Source: JACKJP01 sp050249695 (GTDB lineage: Bacteria > Pseudomonadota > Alphaproteobacteria > Rhizobiales > Tepidamorphaceae). Taken from it: a stretch of DNA of 64,000 nucleotides. The stretch is from the NCBI GenBank assembly GCA_050249695.1, contig JBFWQA010000001.1, positions 186,001 to 250,000 on the forward strand, written 5' to 3'. Within the stretch, counting starts at the first letter, position 1. The number at the start of each line of letters is the position of its first letter. The notes beneath the pieces were generated by a model. It saw only the letters and a list, made by a program, of their open reading frames with translations. It was not told the DNA's origin and made no database searches. A program made the position numbers and the translations under genes. Below are positions 1 through 8,701 of this stretch, in pieces.

Positions 1-680
1 CCCCCGGCGGCCGTCGTCGCCAGGACGAAACGCAGCGCCGCGGCATGATAGAGAGGGGCAGTCGAGAGATAGCGGGTCTGACTGCCGATGCCGAAGAGTT
101 CGATCAGATCCTTGGCGAAGGGGGGAGGCGTCGTTGCCGCCTGCTCCGGCGTCATCAGGGGCCGGCAGATCCCCTTGGGCGCACCCGTGGTGCCGGAGGA
201 GTAGAGCATCAGCGATCCGGGATGCTCGTCGGCAAGCGGCGTATCAGGCAGCGCCGCCAGCGCTCCGTCGAGCGAGCGGTATCCCGCCATCGGAGCGCCG
301 GTCCAGAAATATCGCTTCTCGGCGCCGAATGCGGTTGGCAGGACCGCGGCGGCATCGTTGAAGCGGACGTCCGCGATCACCAGTCTAGCGTCACAATTGT
401 CGACGACATAGGCGATTTCCGGCCCCGAGAAAGTCGTGGCGACCGGTGTCAGGTAGATGCCCGCGCGCCATGCGCCCCATACCGCGCAGATGATCCGCCA
501 GTCGTTCGGCATGATGACGGCGGCGTGATCCCCGACCGAGAGGCCTCTGCTGCGGAACAGATGCGCGAAGCGGTTCGCGGCCTTGTCGAGTTCCGCATAG
601 CTATGGGTTGCGCCATCGGCGAAGATCAGCGCCGGTCGCTCCGGCTCTCTCGCCGCCCAGTCGCGCGGTCCGAAATTCAT
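1..680 (-). CDS. AMP-binding acyl-CoA synthetase, N-terminal part (cut by window edge)
   Basis: Class I adenylate-forming enzyme that would activate a carboxylic acid to its CoA thioester with ATP. About 226 residues are visible; the C-terminal half lies left of base 1. The AMP-binding signature YSSGTTGAPKG is at residues 160-170, and an N-terminal fold typical of the family precedes it (VGDHAAVIMPN near 49-59). The ATG at 680 has a strong GGGAGGA ribosome site. It follows the MDR oxidoreductase by 20 bp on the same strand, so the two are probably co-transcribed. Substrate cannot be read from the fragment. Confidence 0.85.
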   Translation of the reverse strand, partial: MNFGPRDWAAREPERPALIFADGATHSYAELDKAANRFAHLFRSRGLSVGDHAAVIMPNDWRIICAVWGAWRAGIYLTPVATTFSGPEIAYVVDNCDARLVIADVRFNDAAAVLPTAFGAEKRYFWTGAPMAGYRSLDGALAALPDTPLADEHPGSLMLYSSGTTGAPKGICRPLMTPEQAATTPPPFAKDLIELFGIGSQTRYLSTAPLYHAAALRFVLATTAAG

Positions 681-700
681 GGGTCCTCCCGGCTTCCTGT

Positions 701-1705
701 CTATTTCAGCCTGACCAGCTGCTTGCCCTGGTTCTGCCCCGACATCATCCTGATGAAAGCCTCCGGTACCCGCTCGAATCCGTCGAGGATATCTTCCTTG
801 AACCGGATCCTGCCCTCGCGGTGCCACCCCGCAAGATGTTTGAGCGCATCGGGACGCCGGTGCCACCAGTCGAAGACGACGAGCCCCTGAACCGTCGCCC
901 GGGTGACGATCAGACGGGCGCTTGAACGCAGACCGATATCCTCCGAGGGCGCCTTATCGATAACGGCGATCCGCCCGCAGATGATGACGCGCGCGCGGAC
1001 CGCCAGATTGGCGAGTACCGCATCGTGGATCGGCCCGCCCGTGTTGTCGAAGAACACATCGACACCGTCCGGGCAGACACGGGCGATCGCGCCCGGCAGG
1101 TCGGACTCGCGCTTGTAGTTGATCCCGCCGGCAAAGCCGATGGAACGGCAGTAGTCGATTTTTTCGTCGTCGCCCGCCACCGCGATCGCCCGCGCTCCCA
1201 TAAGCGTCGCGATCTGTCCGGCGACCTGTCCGACCGCGCCTGACGCGGCGGATATCACAACCGTTTCGCCGGGAAGCGGGCGGCCGATCTCGGTAAGGCC
1301 GATGAAAGCGGTGAGGCCCGGCATGCCGAGCCAGGAAAGGCTGGCCTGCGGCGGCACGTCTGCGGGCACCTTGTTGACGCCTTCGGGCGACAGCACCGCG
1401 AATTCCTGCCAGTTGATGTTCATGGATTCGGCGATGTCGCCGACGCGCCAGTCGGGATGGTTGGAGGCGATCACCTCGCCGACGCCGCCCCCATGCATGA
1501 CACCGCCCAGCTGGACGCCGGCAGTGTAGTTCTTGGCCGGGCTGATACGCCCGCGCATATAGGGGTCGAGCGACAGCCACAGAGTCCTCACCAGAATTTG
1601 CCGGGGGCCCGGCTCCGGCATGGGGCTCTCCACCATCCTCCAGGTGTCAACCGTCGCCGCCCCGTCGGGATAATGATCTAGGACCCATTGGCGGTTCATG
1701 GACAT
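701..1705 (-). CDS. NADP-dependent, zinc-less MDR oxidoreductase (PTGR/CurA-like)
   Basis: Medium-chain reductase of the prostaglandin/leukotriene-reductase type, 334 aa, expected to reduce an activated C=C bond with NADPH in the cytosol. LDPYMRGRI at residues 47-55 is the family hallmark, and the Rossmann turn AASGAVGQ is at 153-160. The catalytic and structural zinc cysteines of classical alcohol dehydrogenases are absent. I chose the ATG at 1705 because AGGAG lies 6 bp upstream; an in-frame ATG at 1762 has no such support. It heads a two-gene unit with the truncated acyl-CoA synthetase. Physiological substrate unknown. Confidence 0.8.
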   Translation of the reverse strand: MSMNRQWVLDHYPDGAATVDTWRMVESPMPEPGPRQILVRTLWLSLDPYMRGRISPAKNYTAGVQLGGVMHGGGVGEVIASNHPDWRVGDIAESMNINWQEFAVLSPEGVNKVPADVPPQASLSWLGMPGLTAFIGLTEIGRPLPGETVVISAASGAVGQVAGQIATLMGARAIAVAGDDEKIDYCRSIGFAGGINYKRESDLPGAIARVCPDGVDVFFDNTGGPIHDAVLANLAVRARVIICGRIAVIDKAPSEDIGLRSSARLIVTRATVQGLVVFDWWHRRPDALKHLAGWHREGRIRFKEDILDGFERVPEAFIRMMSGQNQGKQLVRLK

Positions 1706-1808
1706 GGCTTCTCCTGATGACGATTCCCGCCTACTCGTCGCGCATATTGCCCGGCATCGCAACCGGCTATCGCATCGACGTGTTTCTGACCGCTGTGCGT
1801 CAGCGGCC

Positions 1809-1823
1809 GGCGGGCCGCCCGCC
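1809..1823. repeat. GC-rich palindrome between dctM and the MDR gene
   Basis: Two 7-bp arms, GGCGGGC and GCCCGCC, around one base. It lies just 3' of the dctM stop on the minus strand. It could form a hairpin that limits read-through into the MDR gene, but there is no T-run, so a terminator role is uncertain. Confidence 0.35.
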
Positions 1824-1846
1824 GCCGCAAGGTGGCGGGAAGTCCT

Positions 1847-3160
1847 CTAGTCGAGCATTTGGGCGGGAAGCCACAAGACCAGTTGCGGGAAGGCTGTCAG
1901 GACCACGATCGCCAAAATCTGGGCGATGAGGAACGGCCAGACCCCGCCGAAGATCGTACTGAGCGGCACGTCTCTCGCCACGCCCTTGATGACGAAGATA
2001 CACATCCCCACCGGTGGCGTGATCAGGGCCATTTCCATGACGATGATCACGATGACGCCGAACCAGATCGGATCGAAGCCGAGATTGATCAGGATCGGGA
2101 AGAATATGGGCACCGTCAGCACGATCATTGCCAGCGTGTCGAGGAAGCAGCCGAGGATCAGATAGATCACGATGATGACTGCCAGGATGAGGTAGGCATT
2201 CAGATCCAGGCCGCCGACAAAGCTTGATAGCTGTGCGGGTGTCTGGGTTGCGGCGAGAAACACATTGAGAATGTGCGAGCCGATGATGATGAAGAAGATC
2301 ATACAGGTCGTCTGCGCCGCCTCGATCAGCGCGCTGAAAACGGCGGGAAGGCAAAGGCTCCGCTTCTTGACGACAACCATGAGGTAGGAGCCGACGGCGC
2401 CGATTGCGGCCGCTTCCGTCGGTGTGAAGATACCGGTGTAGATGCCGCCCATGACGATGATGAAAAGGATCGTTATCCCGAGCACGCCGGAGGTCGAGCG
2501 CAACCGTTCCGACCAGGAATATTTCTCCGAGCGCGGGGCCGCCGCGGGATCGATGAAAGCCCAGATGACGACCGTTAACATGAACATGATCGTGAGCATG
2601 ATCCCGGGCACGATTCCGGCAATGAAAAGCCTGCCGATCGACTGGTCGGCAATCAGCGCGTAGATGATCATGCCGACGCTTGGGGGGATGAGAATGCCCA
2701 GCGTTCCACCTGCGGCAACGACGCCTGTCGCGATCTTCGCGCTGTAGCCGTGCTTGCGCATTTCCGGAATGGTGATCGTACCCATTGCCGCGCCGGTTGC
2801 GATGCTCGACCCGGAGGCCGCGGCAAATCCGCCGCAGGCGCCTACCGTGGCAACGCCCAGCCCTCCGCGCCAGTGGCCCATCCATTTGCGCGCGGTATCG
2901 TACATCTCCTGGCTGATGCCGGAGTAATGGGCGAACTGCCCCATCAGCAGAAACAACGGGATTGTCGTGAACAGGAATTCGCTGACCCGATTGTAGGGTT
3001 CGATGCCCATGATCCCGATTGCCGCGGTCCAGTTCCAGTCGTAGATGAAAGCCGTGCCGACGAAGCCGACAAGCGTCATCGCGATGGCGACGGGCATCCC
3101 CCCGGCCATCAGCACGAGCATGATGGCCATGCCGACGAGGCCTGCAGTCATGCCGCTCAT
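1847..3160 (-). CDS. dctM: TRAP transporter large permease DctM
   Basis: 437-aa integral membrane protein of the DctM/SiaM family, the transport subunit of a sodium-coupled tripartite importer for organic acids. It is hydrophobic throughout, with about a dozen segments. Family-typical stretches include GGFAAASGSSIATGAAMG near 109-126 and the GTLGILIPPS loop near 152-161. It overlaps dctQ by 4 bp (ATGA), so translation is probably coupled. The cognate binding protein (4006-5031) is divergent. Length is normal. Substrate unknown, likely a carboxylate given the CoA-transferase downstream of that binding protein. Confidence 0.93.
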   Translation of the reverse strand: MSGMTAGLVGMAIMLVLMAGGMPVAIAMTLVGFVGTAFIYDWNWTAAIGIMGIEPYNRVSEFLFTTIPLFLLMGQFAHYSGISQEMYDTARKWMGHWRGGLGVATVGACGGFAAASGSSIATGAAMGTITIPEMRKHGYSAKIATGVVAAGGTLGILIPPSVGMIIYALIADQSIGRLFIAGIVPGIMLTIMFMLTVVIWAFIDPAAAPRSEKYSWSERLRSTSGVLGITILFIIVMGGIYTGIFTPTEAAAIGAVGSYLMVVVKKRSLCLPAVFSALIEAAQTTCMIFFIIIGSHILNVFLAATQTPAQLSSFVGGLDLNAYLILAVIIVIYLILGCFLDTLAMIVLTVPIFFPILINLGFDPIWFGVIVIIVMEMALITPPVGMCIFVIKGVARDVPLSTIFGGVWPFLIAQILAIVVLTAFPQLVLWLPAQMLD

Positions 3161-3651
3161 ATCGCCGCCTCGATATGAACGCTCTTACGGGGCGCGCCCT
3201 TGAACATGTCGACGAGAATCTGGAGGCTCATCAATAACACGCCCCCTGCCAGCAGCCAGTAGAAGGGCGTCACCGGTATCCCCAGATAGGAGCTGATCTC
3301 CAACTGCTTTCCGGGCGCATTGCCGGAACGCAAGATCGCGTAGGCCATGACGACGAGCAGGACAAACGTCACGATGCTGTTGAAATAGAAAAGGCAGCTG
3401 CGAAGCCATTGCGGCGCGATGTCGACAAACAGGTCGACGCTGACGTGATGATTGTTGCGTTGCGCCCAGGCCAGACACAGGCTGAAAACGCCCACCAGCA
3501 TGAACTCGATCAGTTCGAGCGAACCGCGGATGGAACTTGAGAAGACATAGCGCAGGACGACGTCCAGCGTCATGAAGAGTGTCAGCACTAGCAATATGCC
3601 GGCACCCACGATCGCGAGACCGTGAACCAGACGGTCGAATAGTTCGCTCAT
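3157..3651 (-). CDS. dctQ: TRAP transporter small permease DctQ
   Basis: 164-aa four-helix membrane protein of the DctQ family, the small partner of the DctM subunit. Hydrophobic segments fall roughly at residues 9-29, 47-65, 87-108 and 130-150. The LELIEFMLVGVFSLCLAWAQ stretch is typical of these proteins. The start at 3651 has TCCTCC on the complement (GGAGGA) a few bases upstream. First gene of the minus-strand operon dctQ-dctM; the 354-bp space before the divergent dctP must hold promoters for both directions. Confidence 0.9.
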   Translation of the reverse strand: MSELFDRLVHGLAIVGAGILLVLTLFMTLDVVLRYVFSSSIRGSLELIEFMLVGVFSLCLAWAQRNNHHVSVDLFVDIAPQWLRSCLFYFNSIVTFVLLVVMAYAILRSGNAPGKQLEISSYLGIPVTPFYWLLAGGVLLMSLQILVDMFKGAPRKSVHIEAAI

Positions 3652-3849
3652 TTTTCCTCCCCCGCAAGATGTCGGGTTTTCACCCGTATTTTCTATCGTT
3701 CCGGTACAGGCCGACGTCGGTTCCGGCGTGCCCGGTCAGGCGATGCGCTGCGCATGGCTGAAGTCTGCTTCGACGCTGCGTTTACATCCGCTGATTCTCC
3801 CTGCCATCACCCTGCGCTCCGTAGCGAAAGGGTCGACGCAACAGCTTCG

Positions 3850-3890
3850 TTGACAATGAAAAGTCTATTATCGATACTGATTGGTATCAA
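3850..3890. promoter_or_regulatory. Putative promoter with overlapping operator dyad for the TRAP genes
   Basis: The 354-bp gap between dctQ and dctP contains a consensus -35 box TTGACA (3850-3855). A weaker -10 GATACT (3873-3878) follows at 17-bp spacing, pointing toward dctP. Over the -10 box lies a perfect dyad GATAC-N6-GTATC (3873-3888), and nested in it TTG-N4-CAA (3881-3890). This arrangement is what a repressor covering a promoter would look like. No regulator gene is adjacent. The rest of the gap shows nothing I recognise. Confidence 0.4.
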
Positions 3891-4005
3891 GTCATTCGTC
3901 ACGGTTGGCACGTCGCCAGGCGGTCTTGCAGCAAAGGTCGGCGCAAACCGGCCAAATAAAAATCATCCGATCAAGAAATCAACGACGGAACATTAGGGAG
4001 GAACC

Positions 4006-5031
4006 ATGTACCAGTTGTGGAAGAAGCCGGTCATCGCGGCGGCGGTCGCACTCTTGGGCATCTCGGCATTTGCCGGGGCCGCAAACGCGCGCGATCTGAA
4101 GATGTCGCTCTACCTGAATGAAAACCACTTTCTCGCCGCGAAGGTGTTCATTCCGATGGGTAAGAACATCGAAGAATTCACCAAAGGCGAGATCAAGGTG
4201 CAGGTCTATCCATCGAGCGTGCTCGGCAAGGCGCCAGCGCAGCTCGAACTGGTCGAGACCGGCATCGCGGACATGGCGTTTGTTGTGCCCAGCTACACCC
4301 GCGGCCGTTTCCCATTCTATGAGAGCGGCACGCTGCCCTTCGCCTTTGAGTCAGCCGCTCACGGTGCTGCGGTCTACAAGAGCCTTCTCGACAAGTACCT
4401 CACGCCGAGCTTCGGTTCCGTGCATCCGCTGGTGGTGGCGGTCTCAGAGCCGAGCGGTTTGCTCATGGCCAAGAAGCCGATCACCGGGCTTGATCAGGTA
4501 AAGGGTCTGACAATCCGGGGGTCGAGCTCCGAACAGACCAAGATCATGGGTGAAGTCGGGGCAAACACTGTCAGCATTCCGATCACCGACACCTATGTGG
4601 CGCTCGAGCGCGGCACGATCGACGGCGTCATCGTTCCGGTCGGCAGTGCCGTCGGTTACAAGCTGGAGGAAGTCTCCAAGTTCTACACGCCCATGTATTT
4701 TGCCGCCACGCCGGTTTGCCTGGTCATCAGCAAGACGGTCTGGGACAGCTTCACCCCGGAGCAGCAGGCTGCGGTCACTAAAGCCGCCGATATTGCCCAG
4801 AAAACCATCGGCGTTGCCTATGCGGAGTCGGAAGGCGAGGGCACGAAGGTGTTTGAAAAGGCGGGTGGCAAGGTCGTATCCATGCCGGACTCCGACCTCG
4901 ACAAGCTCCGCGAAATGGCCAGGCCGCTGTGGGACGAATTCGAGGCCAACCTGGCCAAGCAGAAGAGCCCCGAGCAGGCAAAGGCTTTCATGGCCGACTT
5001 CCGCAAGGCCATCGAAGACAACAGGCCCTGA
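4006..5031 (+). CDS. dctP: TRAP transporter substrate-binding protein DctP
   Basis: 341-aa periplasmic receptor of the DctP family. The signal peptide has KK at positions 6-7, a hydrophobic core at 9-24 and probable cleavage after AANA (residue 28). The arginine of GLTIRG (Arg171) matches the conserved Arg that pairs with the substrate carboxylate. Later stretches such as RGTIDGVIVP are family-typical. A GGGAGGA ribosome site precedes the ATG. It is divergent from dctQM (1847-3651) and followed 99 bp later by a class III CoA-transferase, suggesting that the imported acid is then converted to its CoA ester. Confidence 0.9.
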   Translation: MYQLWKKPVIAAAVALLGISAFAGAANARDLKMSLYLNENHFLAAKVFIPMGKNIEEFTKGEIKVQVYPSSVLGKAPAQLELVETGIADMAFVVPSYTRGRFPFYESGTLPFAFESAAHGAAVYKSLLDKYLTPSFGSVHPLVVAVSEPSGLLMAKKPITGLDQVKGLTIRGSSSEQTKIMGEVGANTVSIPITDTYVALERGTIDGVIVPVGSAVGYKLEEVSKFYTPMYFAATPVCLVISKTVWDSFTPEQQAAVTKAADIAQKTIGVAYAESEGEGTKVFEKAGGKVVSMPDSDLDKLREMARPLWDEFEANLAKQKSPEQAKAFMADFRKAIEDNRP

Positions 5032-5053
5032 AGGCCTGACCGCTAACCTCCTT

Positions 5054-5077
5054 CCGGTCCGCCTCGCGGTGGACCGG
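5054..5077 (+). terminator. Hairpin between dctP and CoA-transferase gene
   Basis: Inverted repeat CCGGTCC / GGACCGG with a 10-nt loop, 22 bp after the dctP stop. There is no T-run, so it may be an mRNA-stabilising or attenuating hairpin rather than a full terminator. Such a hairpin would favour higher dctP expression than the downstream enzyme gene. Confidence 0.35.
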
Positions 5078-5130
5078 GGGGCAGTTCCCGCGGCGCCTGC
5101 TCGCGATCGTCGTTAGGAAGAACCAAGAGC

Positions 5131-6366
5131 ATGGCTGATTCTGCCTTTAACGTTCCGCAAGCCGCCCTGAGCGGCATCCGTGTTCTCGATCTGACCCAGT
5201 TCGAGGCCGGAACGTCATGCACGCAGTCGCTTGCCTGGCTTGGCGCCGATGTCATCAAGATCGAGGAACCCAAACGCGGCGAACAGGGCCGGCGCGCCTC
5301 TTCGGAGAGCCCGGAACTCGATTCCTATTATTTCATGCTGCTCAATGCCAACAAGCGCAGCGCCACGGCAAATCTGAAGACCGAAGAAGGCAAGCAGATC
5401 GTCCTCGACCTCGTCCGCCACTGCGACGTCTTTGTCGAGAATTTCGCCCCTGGCGTGATCGAGCGCCTCGGCCTCGACTGGGATACCCTTCACGCCATCA
5501 ACCCGCGCCTGGTCTATGCCCAGATAAAGGGGTTCGCTCCTGACGGCCCTTATGGCGACCGGCCCTCATTCGACATGATCGGCCAGGCCACCGGCGGCGC
5601 GATGGCGGTGACCGGGGAAGCCGGCGGCCGCCCGCTGATTTCGGGTCTGACAATCTGCGATTCCGGCTCGGGCCTGCACCTTGCGCTCGGCATCGTAACG
5701 GCGCTGTTCCAACGCCAGACGACCGGGCTCGGCCAGCGGGTCGAGGTCATCATGCAGGAGGTCGTCCTCAATTTCGCCCGGATATCCTTCGCCGCGCACG
5801 CCATGAACGGCGTGGCGCCGACGCGCGGCGGCAATCAGAGCGTGCTGTCGGCCAATGCGCCGAGCGAATCCTACAGATGCAAGGGCGGCGGTCCCAATGA
5901 CTATTGTTACATTTACGCTTCGCGCGCCCGCAATCATCAGTGGAACCGCATCCTGGAGATCATAGGACGGGCGGATCTGATCGGCGATCCGCGGTTCGAG
6001 ACACCCGTCCTTCGCTTCGAGAACCGCAAGATCATCGACGAGGCGATCGGCGCCTGGACCATTCGTCACGACAAGATGGAGGCGATGGAAATCATGAGCG
6101 CGGCCGGCATTCCGATTGGCGCGGTGATGGACACCGAGGAACTGTCGCGCGATCCGCAGATGCGCCGCCGCGAGATGATCGTCGATGTCGATCATCCGGT
6201 TCGCGGCAAGGTGACGACGCCCGGCTGGCCTGTGAAGATGTCTCATAGCCACATCCCGATCAAGCCATCGCCGCTGCTAGGCGCCGATACGGATGAGGTC
6301 TATGGCGAACTGCTGGGCATGGACGGGCGGCAGATCGCCGAACTTCGGCAGAAGGGCGTCATCTGA
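5131..6366 (+). CDS. Class III (CaiB/BaiF) CoA-transferase
   Basis: 411-aa family III CoA-transferase, moving CoA between an acyl-CoA donor and a free acid. It begins with the usual LSGIRVLDLTQFEAG (13-27), followed by GADVIKIEEP (38-47) and NANKRSATANLK (72-83). The conserved region RPSFDMIGQATGG contains Asp148, the candidate for the catalytic aspartate that forms the aspartyl-CoA intermediate. It lies downstream of dctP and converges on the nitronate monooxygenase gene with only 6 bp between stops. It could activate the acid brought in by the TRAP system without using ATP. Specific substrates unknown. Confidence 0.88.
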   Translation: MADSAFNVPQAALSGIRVLDLTQFEAGTSCTQSLAWLGADVIKIEEPKRGEQGRRASSESPELDSYYFMLLNANKRSATANLKTEEGKQIVLDLVRHCDVFVENFAPGVIERLGLDWDTLHAINPRLVYAQIKGFAPDGPYGDRPSFDMIGQATGGAMAVTGEAGGRPLISGLTICDSGSGLHLALGIVTALFQRQTTGLGQRVEVIMQEVVLNFARISFAAHAMNGVAPTRGGNQSVLSANAPSESYRCKGGGPNDYCYIYASRARNHQWNRILEIIGRADLIGDPRFETPVLRFENRKIIDEAIGAWTIRHDKMEAMEIMSAAGIPIGAVMDTEELSRDPQMRRREMIVDVDHPVRGKVTTPGWPVKMSHSHIPIKPSPLLGADTDEVYGELLGMDGRQIAELRQKGVI

Positions 6367-6372
6367 AGCCTG

Positions 6373-7368
6373 CTATGCGGCGAGCGAAGCGTCATATTCT
6401 TTCCGCAACTCCGCAATGATCTCGCCGGCCGGGCGCCGCGCGCGGCTGGACCCGACCCCCTGTCCCGCGCTCCACACATCGCGCCAGGCCTTGGCGCTCG
6501 ATCCTTCCTCGCCAAACCCCTTCACCGCCGGCTTGTCCGAGGCAAGCTTCTCGTCAAGGCCCTGCATCTGGAGGGAACGGCGCATGAAACTGGCCCGCAC
6601 GCCGGTGAGCTTGTCGGAAGTCACGATGTCTTCGGCCGTCGATTCGATCAGCATGTCCTTGTAGCCCGCCTGCGCATTCGCTTCGTTCGCGGCGATAAAG
6701 GCGGTGCCGATATAGGCGAAATCCGCGCCAAGTATCTCCGCGGCTCTGATCGCCCGGCCGGTGCCGATCGCGCCGCCGAGCCCTAGCGGGCCGTCCCAGA
6801 ACTCCCTGATTTCGGGGACGAGTGCGAAAGGCGAGATCGATCCGGTATGCCCGCCCGCGCCGGCGCAGACCGCGATCAGCCCGTCGACGCCCGCTTCGGC
6901 GCATTTGCGGCCATGCCGGGCATTGATCACGTCGTTGAAGACGAGGCCGCCATAGCTGTGTACCGCGTCGAAGATTTCCTGCGGCGCGGCGAGGCTGACG
7001 ATAACGAGCGGCACCTGCTCATCGGCGACGACCTGCATATCGTGCCCCAGGCGGTCATTGGTTCGGTGCGCGATCTGGTTGACCGCGAAGGGCGCGGAGG
7101 GCTGGTCCGGATGTGTCCGGTCATGTGTCGCCAGTTCTTCCTTGATCTGCACGATCCAGTCGCGCAGCAGTTCCTTCGGGCGCGCGTTGAGCGCGGGGAT
7201 CGAGCCGACGATCCCCGCCTTGCATTGCTCGATGACAAGTTCGGGCGTCGACACGATGAACATCGGTGATCCGACGACGGGTAAACGCAGCTTGCGCATC
7301 AGGCTTTCCGCGACAGCGCGGGAGCCCAAACGATCTGCGTCACCTGAGGAGGCCTGGGTTGTTGCCAT
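6373..7368 (-). CDS. Nitronate monooxygenase/2-nitropropane dioxygenase-family FMN protein
   Basis: 331-aa TIM-barrel flavoprotein of the NPD family. AGAGGHTG (169-176) is the FMN-phosphate and catalytic-His motif (His174), and GLGGAIGTGRAI near 196-207 is the second phosphate site. Members oxidise nitronates, but several in acyl-CoA gene clusters are reductases of unsaturated CoA esters (for example IpdC in steroid ring degradation), so the name should not be taken literally. It is divergent from the ACAD at 7547, with operator-like site A between them. Context favours an enoyl-CoA role; that is inference. Confidence 0.78.
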   Translation of the reverse strand: MATTQASSGDADRLGSRAVAESLMRKLRLPVVGSPMFIVSTPELVIEQCKAGIVGSIPALNARPKELLRDWIVQIKEELATHDRTHPDQPSAPFAVNQIAHRTNDRLGHDMQVVADEQVPLVIVSLAAPQEIFDAVHSYGGLVFNDVINARHGRKCAEAGVDGLIAVCAGAGGHTGSISPFALVPEIREFWDGPLGLGGAIGTGRAIRAAEILGADFAYIGTAFIAANEANAQAGYKDMLIESTAEDIVTSDKLTGVRASFMRRSLQMQGLDEKLASDKPAVKGFGEEGSSAKAWRDVWSAGQGVGSSRARRPAGEIIAELRKEYDASLAA

Positions 7369-7463
7369 CGTCTGATATCCTTGCGACTGTGGAAACGCCT
7401 GCGGGATGTGCGGCTGGTCGTTGCGATCCGGCCCGATTGCCTTTTACGGCAGACCTTATATAG

Positions 7464-7477
7464 GTACGCAACCATAC
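7464..7477. promoter_or_regulatory. Operator-like palindrome, site A
   Basis: GTACGCAACCATAC, matching the window-wide consensus GTACGCTAGCGTAC at 11 of 14 positions. It lies 70 bp before the ACAD start at 7547 and 96 bp before the divergent NPD-family gene, so it could control both. Confidence 0.5.
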
Positions 7478-7546
7478 TGTCATGTCGCTAACGGAAGAAG
7501 GCGGCAATTACAACTGGTTTCCCTTAACGTCAGGATGGGTTTGGAA

Positions 7547-8692
7547 ATGCTGCCAGATCGCGCGATTTACGAGGAAGAGCACCGTCACCTTCGGGCCAGC
7601 GTCCGCCGATTCATTCAGGACGAGGTTGCGCCTCATTTCGACCGTTGGGAGGAGGCCGGTATCGTCGATCGGCGCATGTGGGATAAAGGCGGCGAAGCCG
7701 GATTGCTCTGCCCGCATGTGCCCGAGGAATTCGGCGGCCCGGGCGGCGATTTCCGCATGAACACGGTCGTTGCCGAGGAAATGGCCTATTCAGGCTTCGC
7801 CGGACCAGCGGCCGATTTTTCCGTCCACAGCGACGTGTGCTGCGGCTACCTGCTTGCCCAGGGCACGCGGGAGCAGAAGGAAAAGTGGCTGCCGCGCATG
7901 GTCTCCGGCGAGACGGTCTGCGCGATCGCGATGAGCGAGCCGACTACGGGCAGCGATCTTCAGGGCGTGCGGACCCGCGCGGTGCGCGATGGCGATGAAT
8001 TCGTCATTACCGGTCAGAAGACGTTCATTTCCAATGGCCAGATGTCCGACCTGATCATCGTCGTTGCGCGGACCGGCGAGGGGCGTGGTTCGGGCAATAT
8101 GAGCCTCATCCTCGTGGAGGCTGAACGCGAGGGATTCCGCCGCGGACGCAATCTCGACAAGCTCGGCCAGATTTCGGCCGATACGTCGGAGCTCTTCTTC
8201 GACGAAGTGCGTGTGCCCGTTTCGAACCTGCTCGGAGCCGACGGCATGGCGATGGCGGCGCTGATGACCGAACTGCCGCAGGAACGGCTGATCATCGCCA
8301 CGACATCGATGGCGGCCGCCCAGAAGGCGTATGACATCACGGTGCAATATGTCCGCGACCGTACCGTGTTCGGCAAGCCGGTCGCCGACTTCCAGAACAC
8401 CCGCTACAAGCTTGCCGATATGAAGACGGAGCTGTCCGTCGGCTGGGCCTTTCTGGATCAGTGCATCGCAAAGCACATCCGCGGCGAACTGACCACCTAC
8501 GAGGCCTCGATGGCCAAGCTCTGGATTCCCGAAATGCAGGGTCGCGTCGTCGACCAGTGCGTCCAGTTGCACGGCGGCTATGGCTTCATGCGCGAATATG
8601 AGATCTGCCGGCTCTACGCCGATGCGCGCGTCCAGCGGATATATGGCGGTACGTCGGAGATCATGCGCGAACTGATCTCGCGCAATCTGTAG
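7547..8692 (+). CDS. Acyl-CoA dehydrogenase, LCAD-type active site
   Basis: 381-aa FAD-dependent acyl-CoA dehydrogenase introducing an alpha,beta double bond. The motifs CAIAMSEPTTGSD, ITGQKTFISNG and QLHGGYGFMREY are all present. The MCAD catalytic-Glu position reads YGGTSE (Gly), while PQERL holds Glu246 on helix G, the arrangement of long-chain and isovaleryl-CoA dehydrogenases. I start at ATG 7547, spaced from AGGATGG; upstream in-frame ATGs at 7406 and 7535 lack a usable ribosome site. Closely related in layout to the ACAD at 12259. Chain specificity cannot be deduced. Confidence 0.9.
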   Translation: MLPDRAIYEEEHRHLRASVRRFIQDEVAPHFDRWEEAGIVDRRMWDKGGEAGLLCPHVPEEFGGPGGDFRMNTVVAEEMAYSGFAGPAADFSVHSDVCCGYLLAQGTREQKEKWLPRMVSGETVCAIAMSEPTTGSDLQGVRTRAVRDGDEFVITGQKTFISNGQMSDLIIVVARTGEGRGSGNMSLILVEAEREGFRRGRNLDKLGQISADTSELFFDEVRVPVSNLLGADGMAMAALMTELPQERLIIATTSMAAAQKAYDITVQYVRDRTVFGKPVADFQNTRYKLADMKTELSVGWAFLDQCIAKHIRGELTTYEASMAKLWIPEMQGRVVDQCVQLHGGYGFMREYEICRLYADARVQRIYGGTSEIMRELISRNL

Positions 8693-8701
8693 TCTGGAGC
8701 G

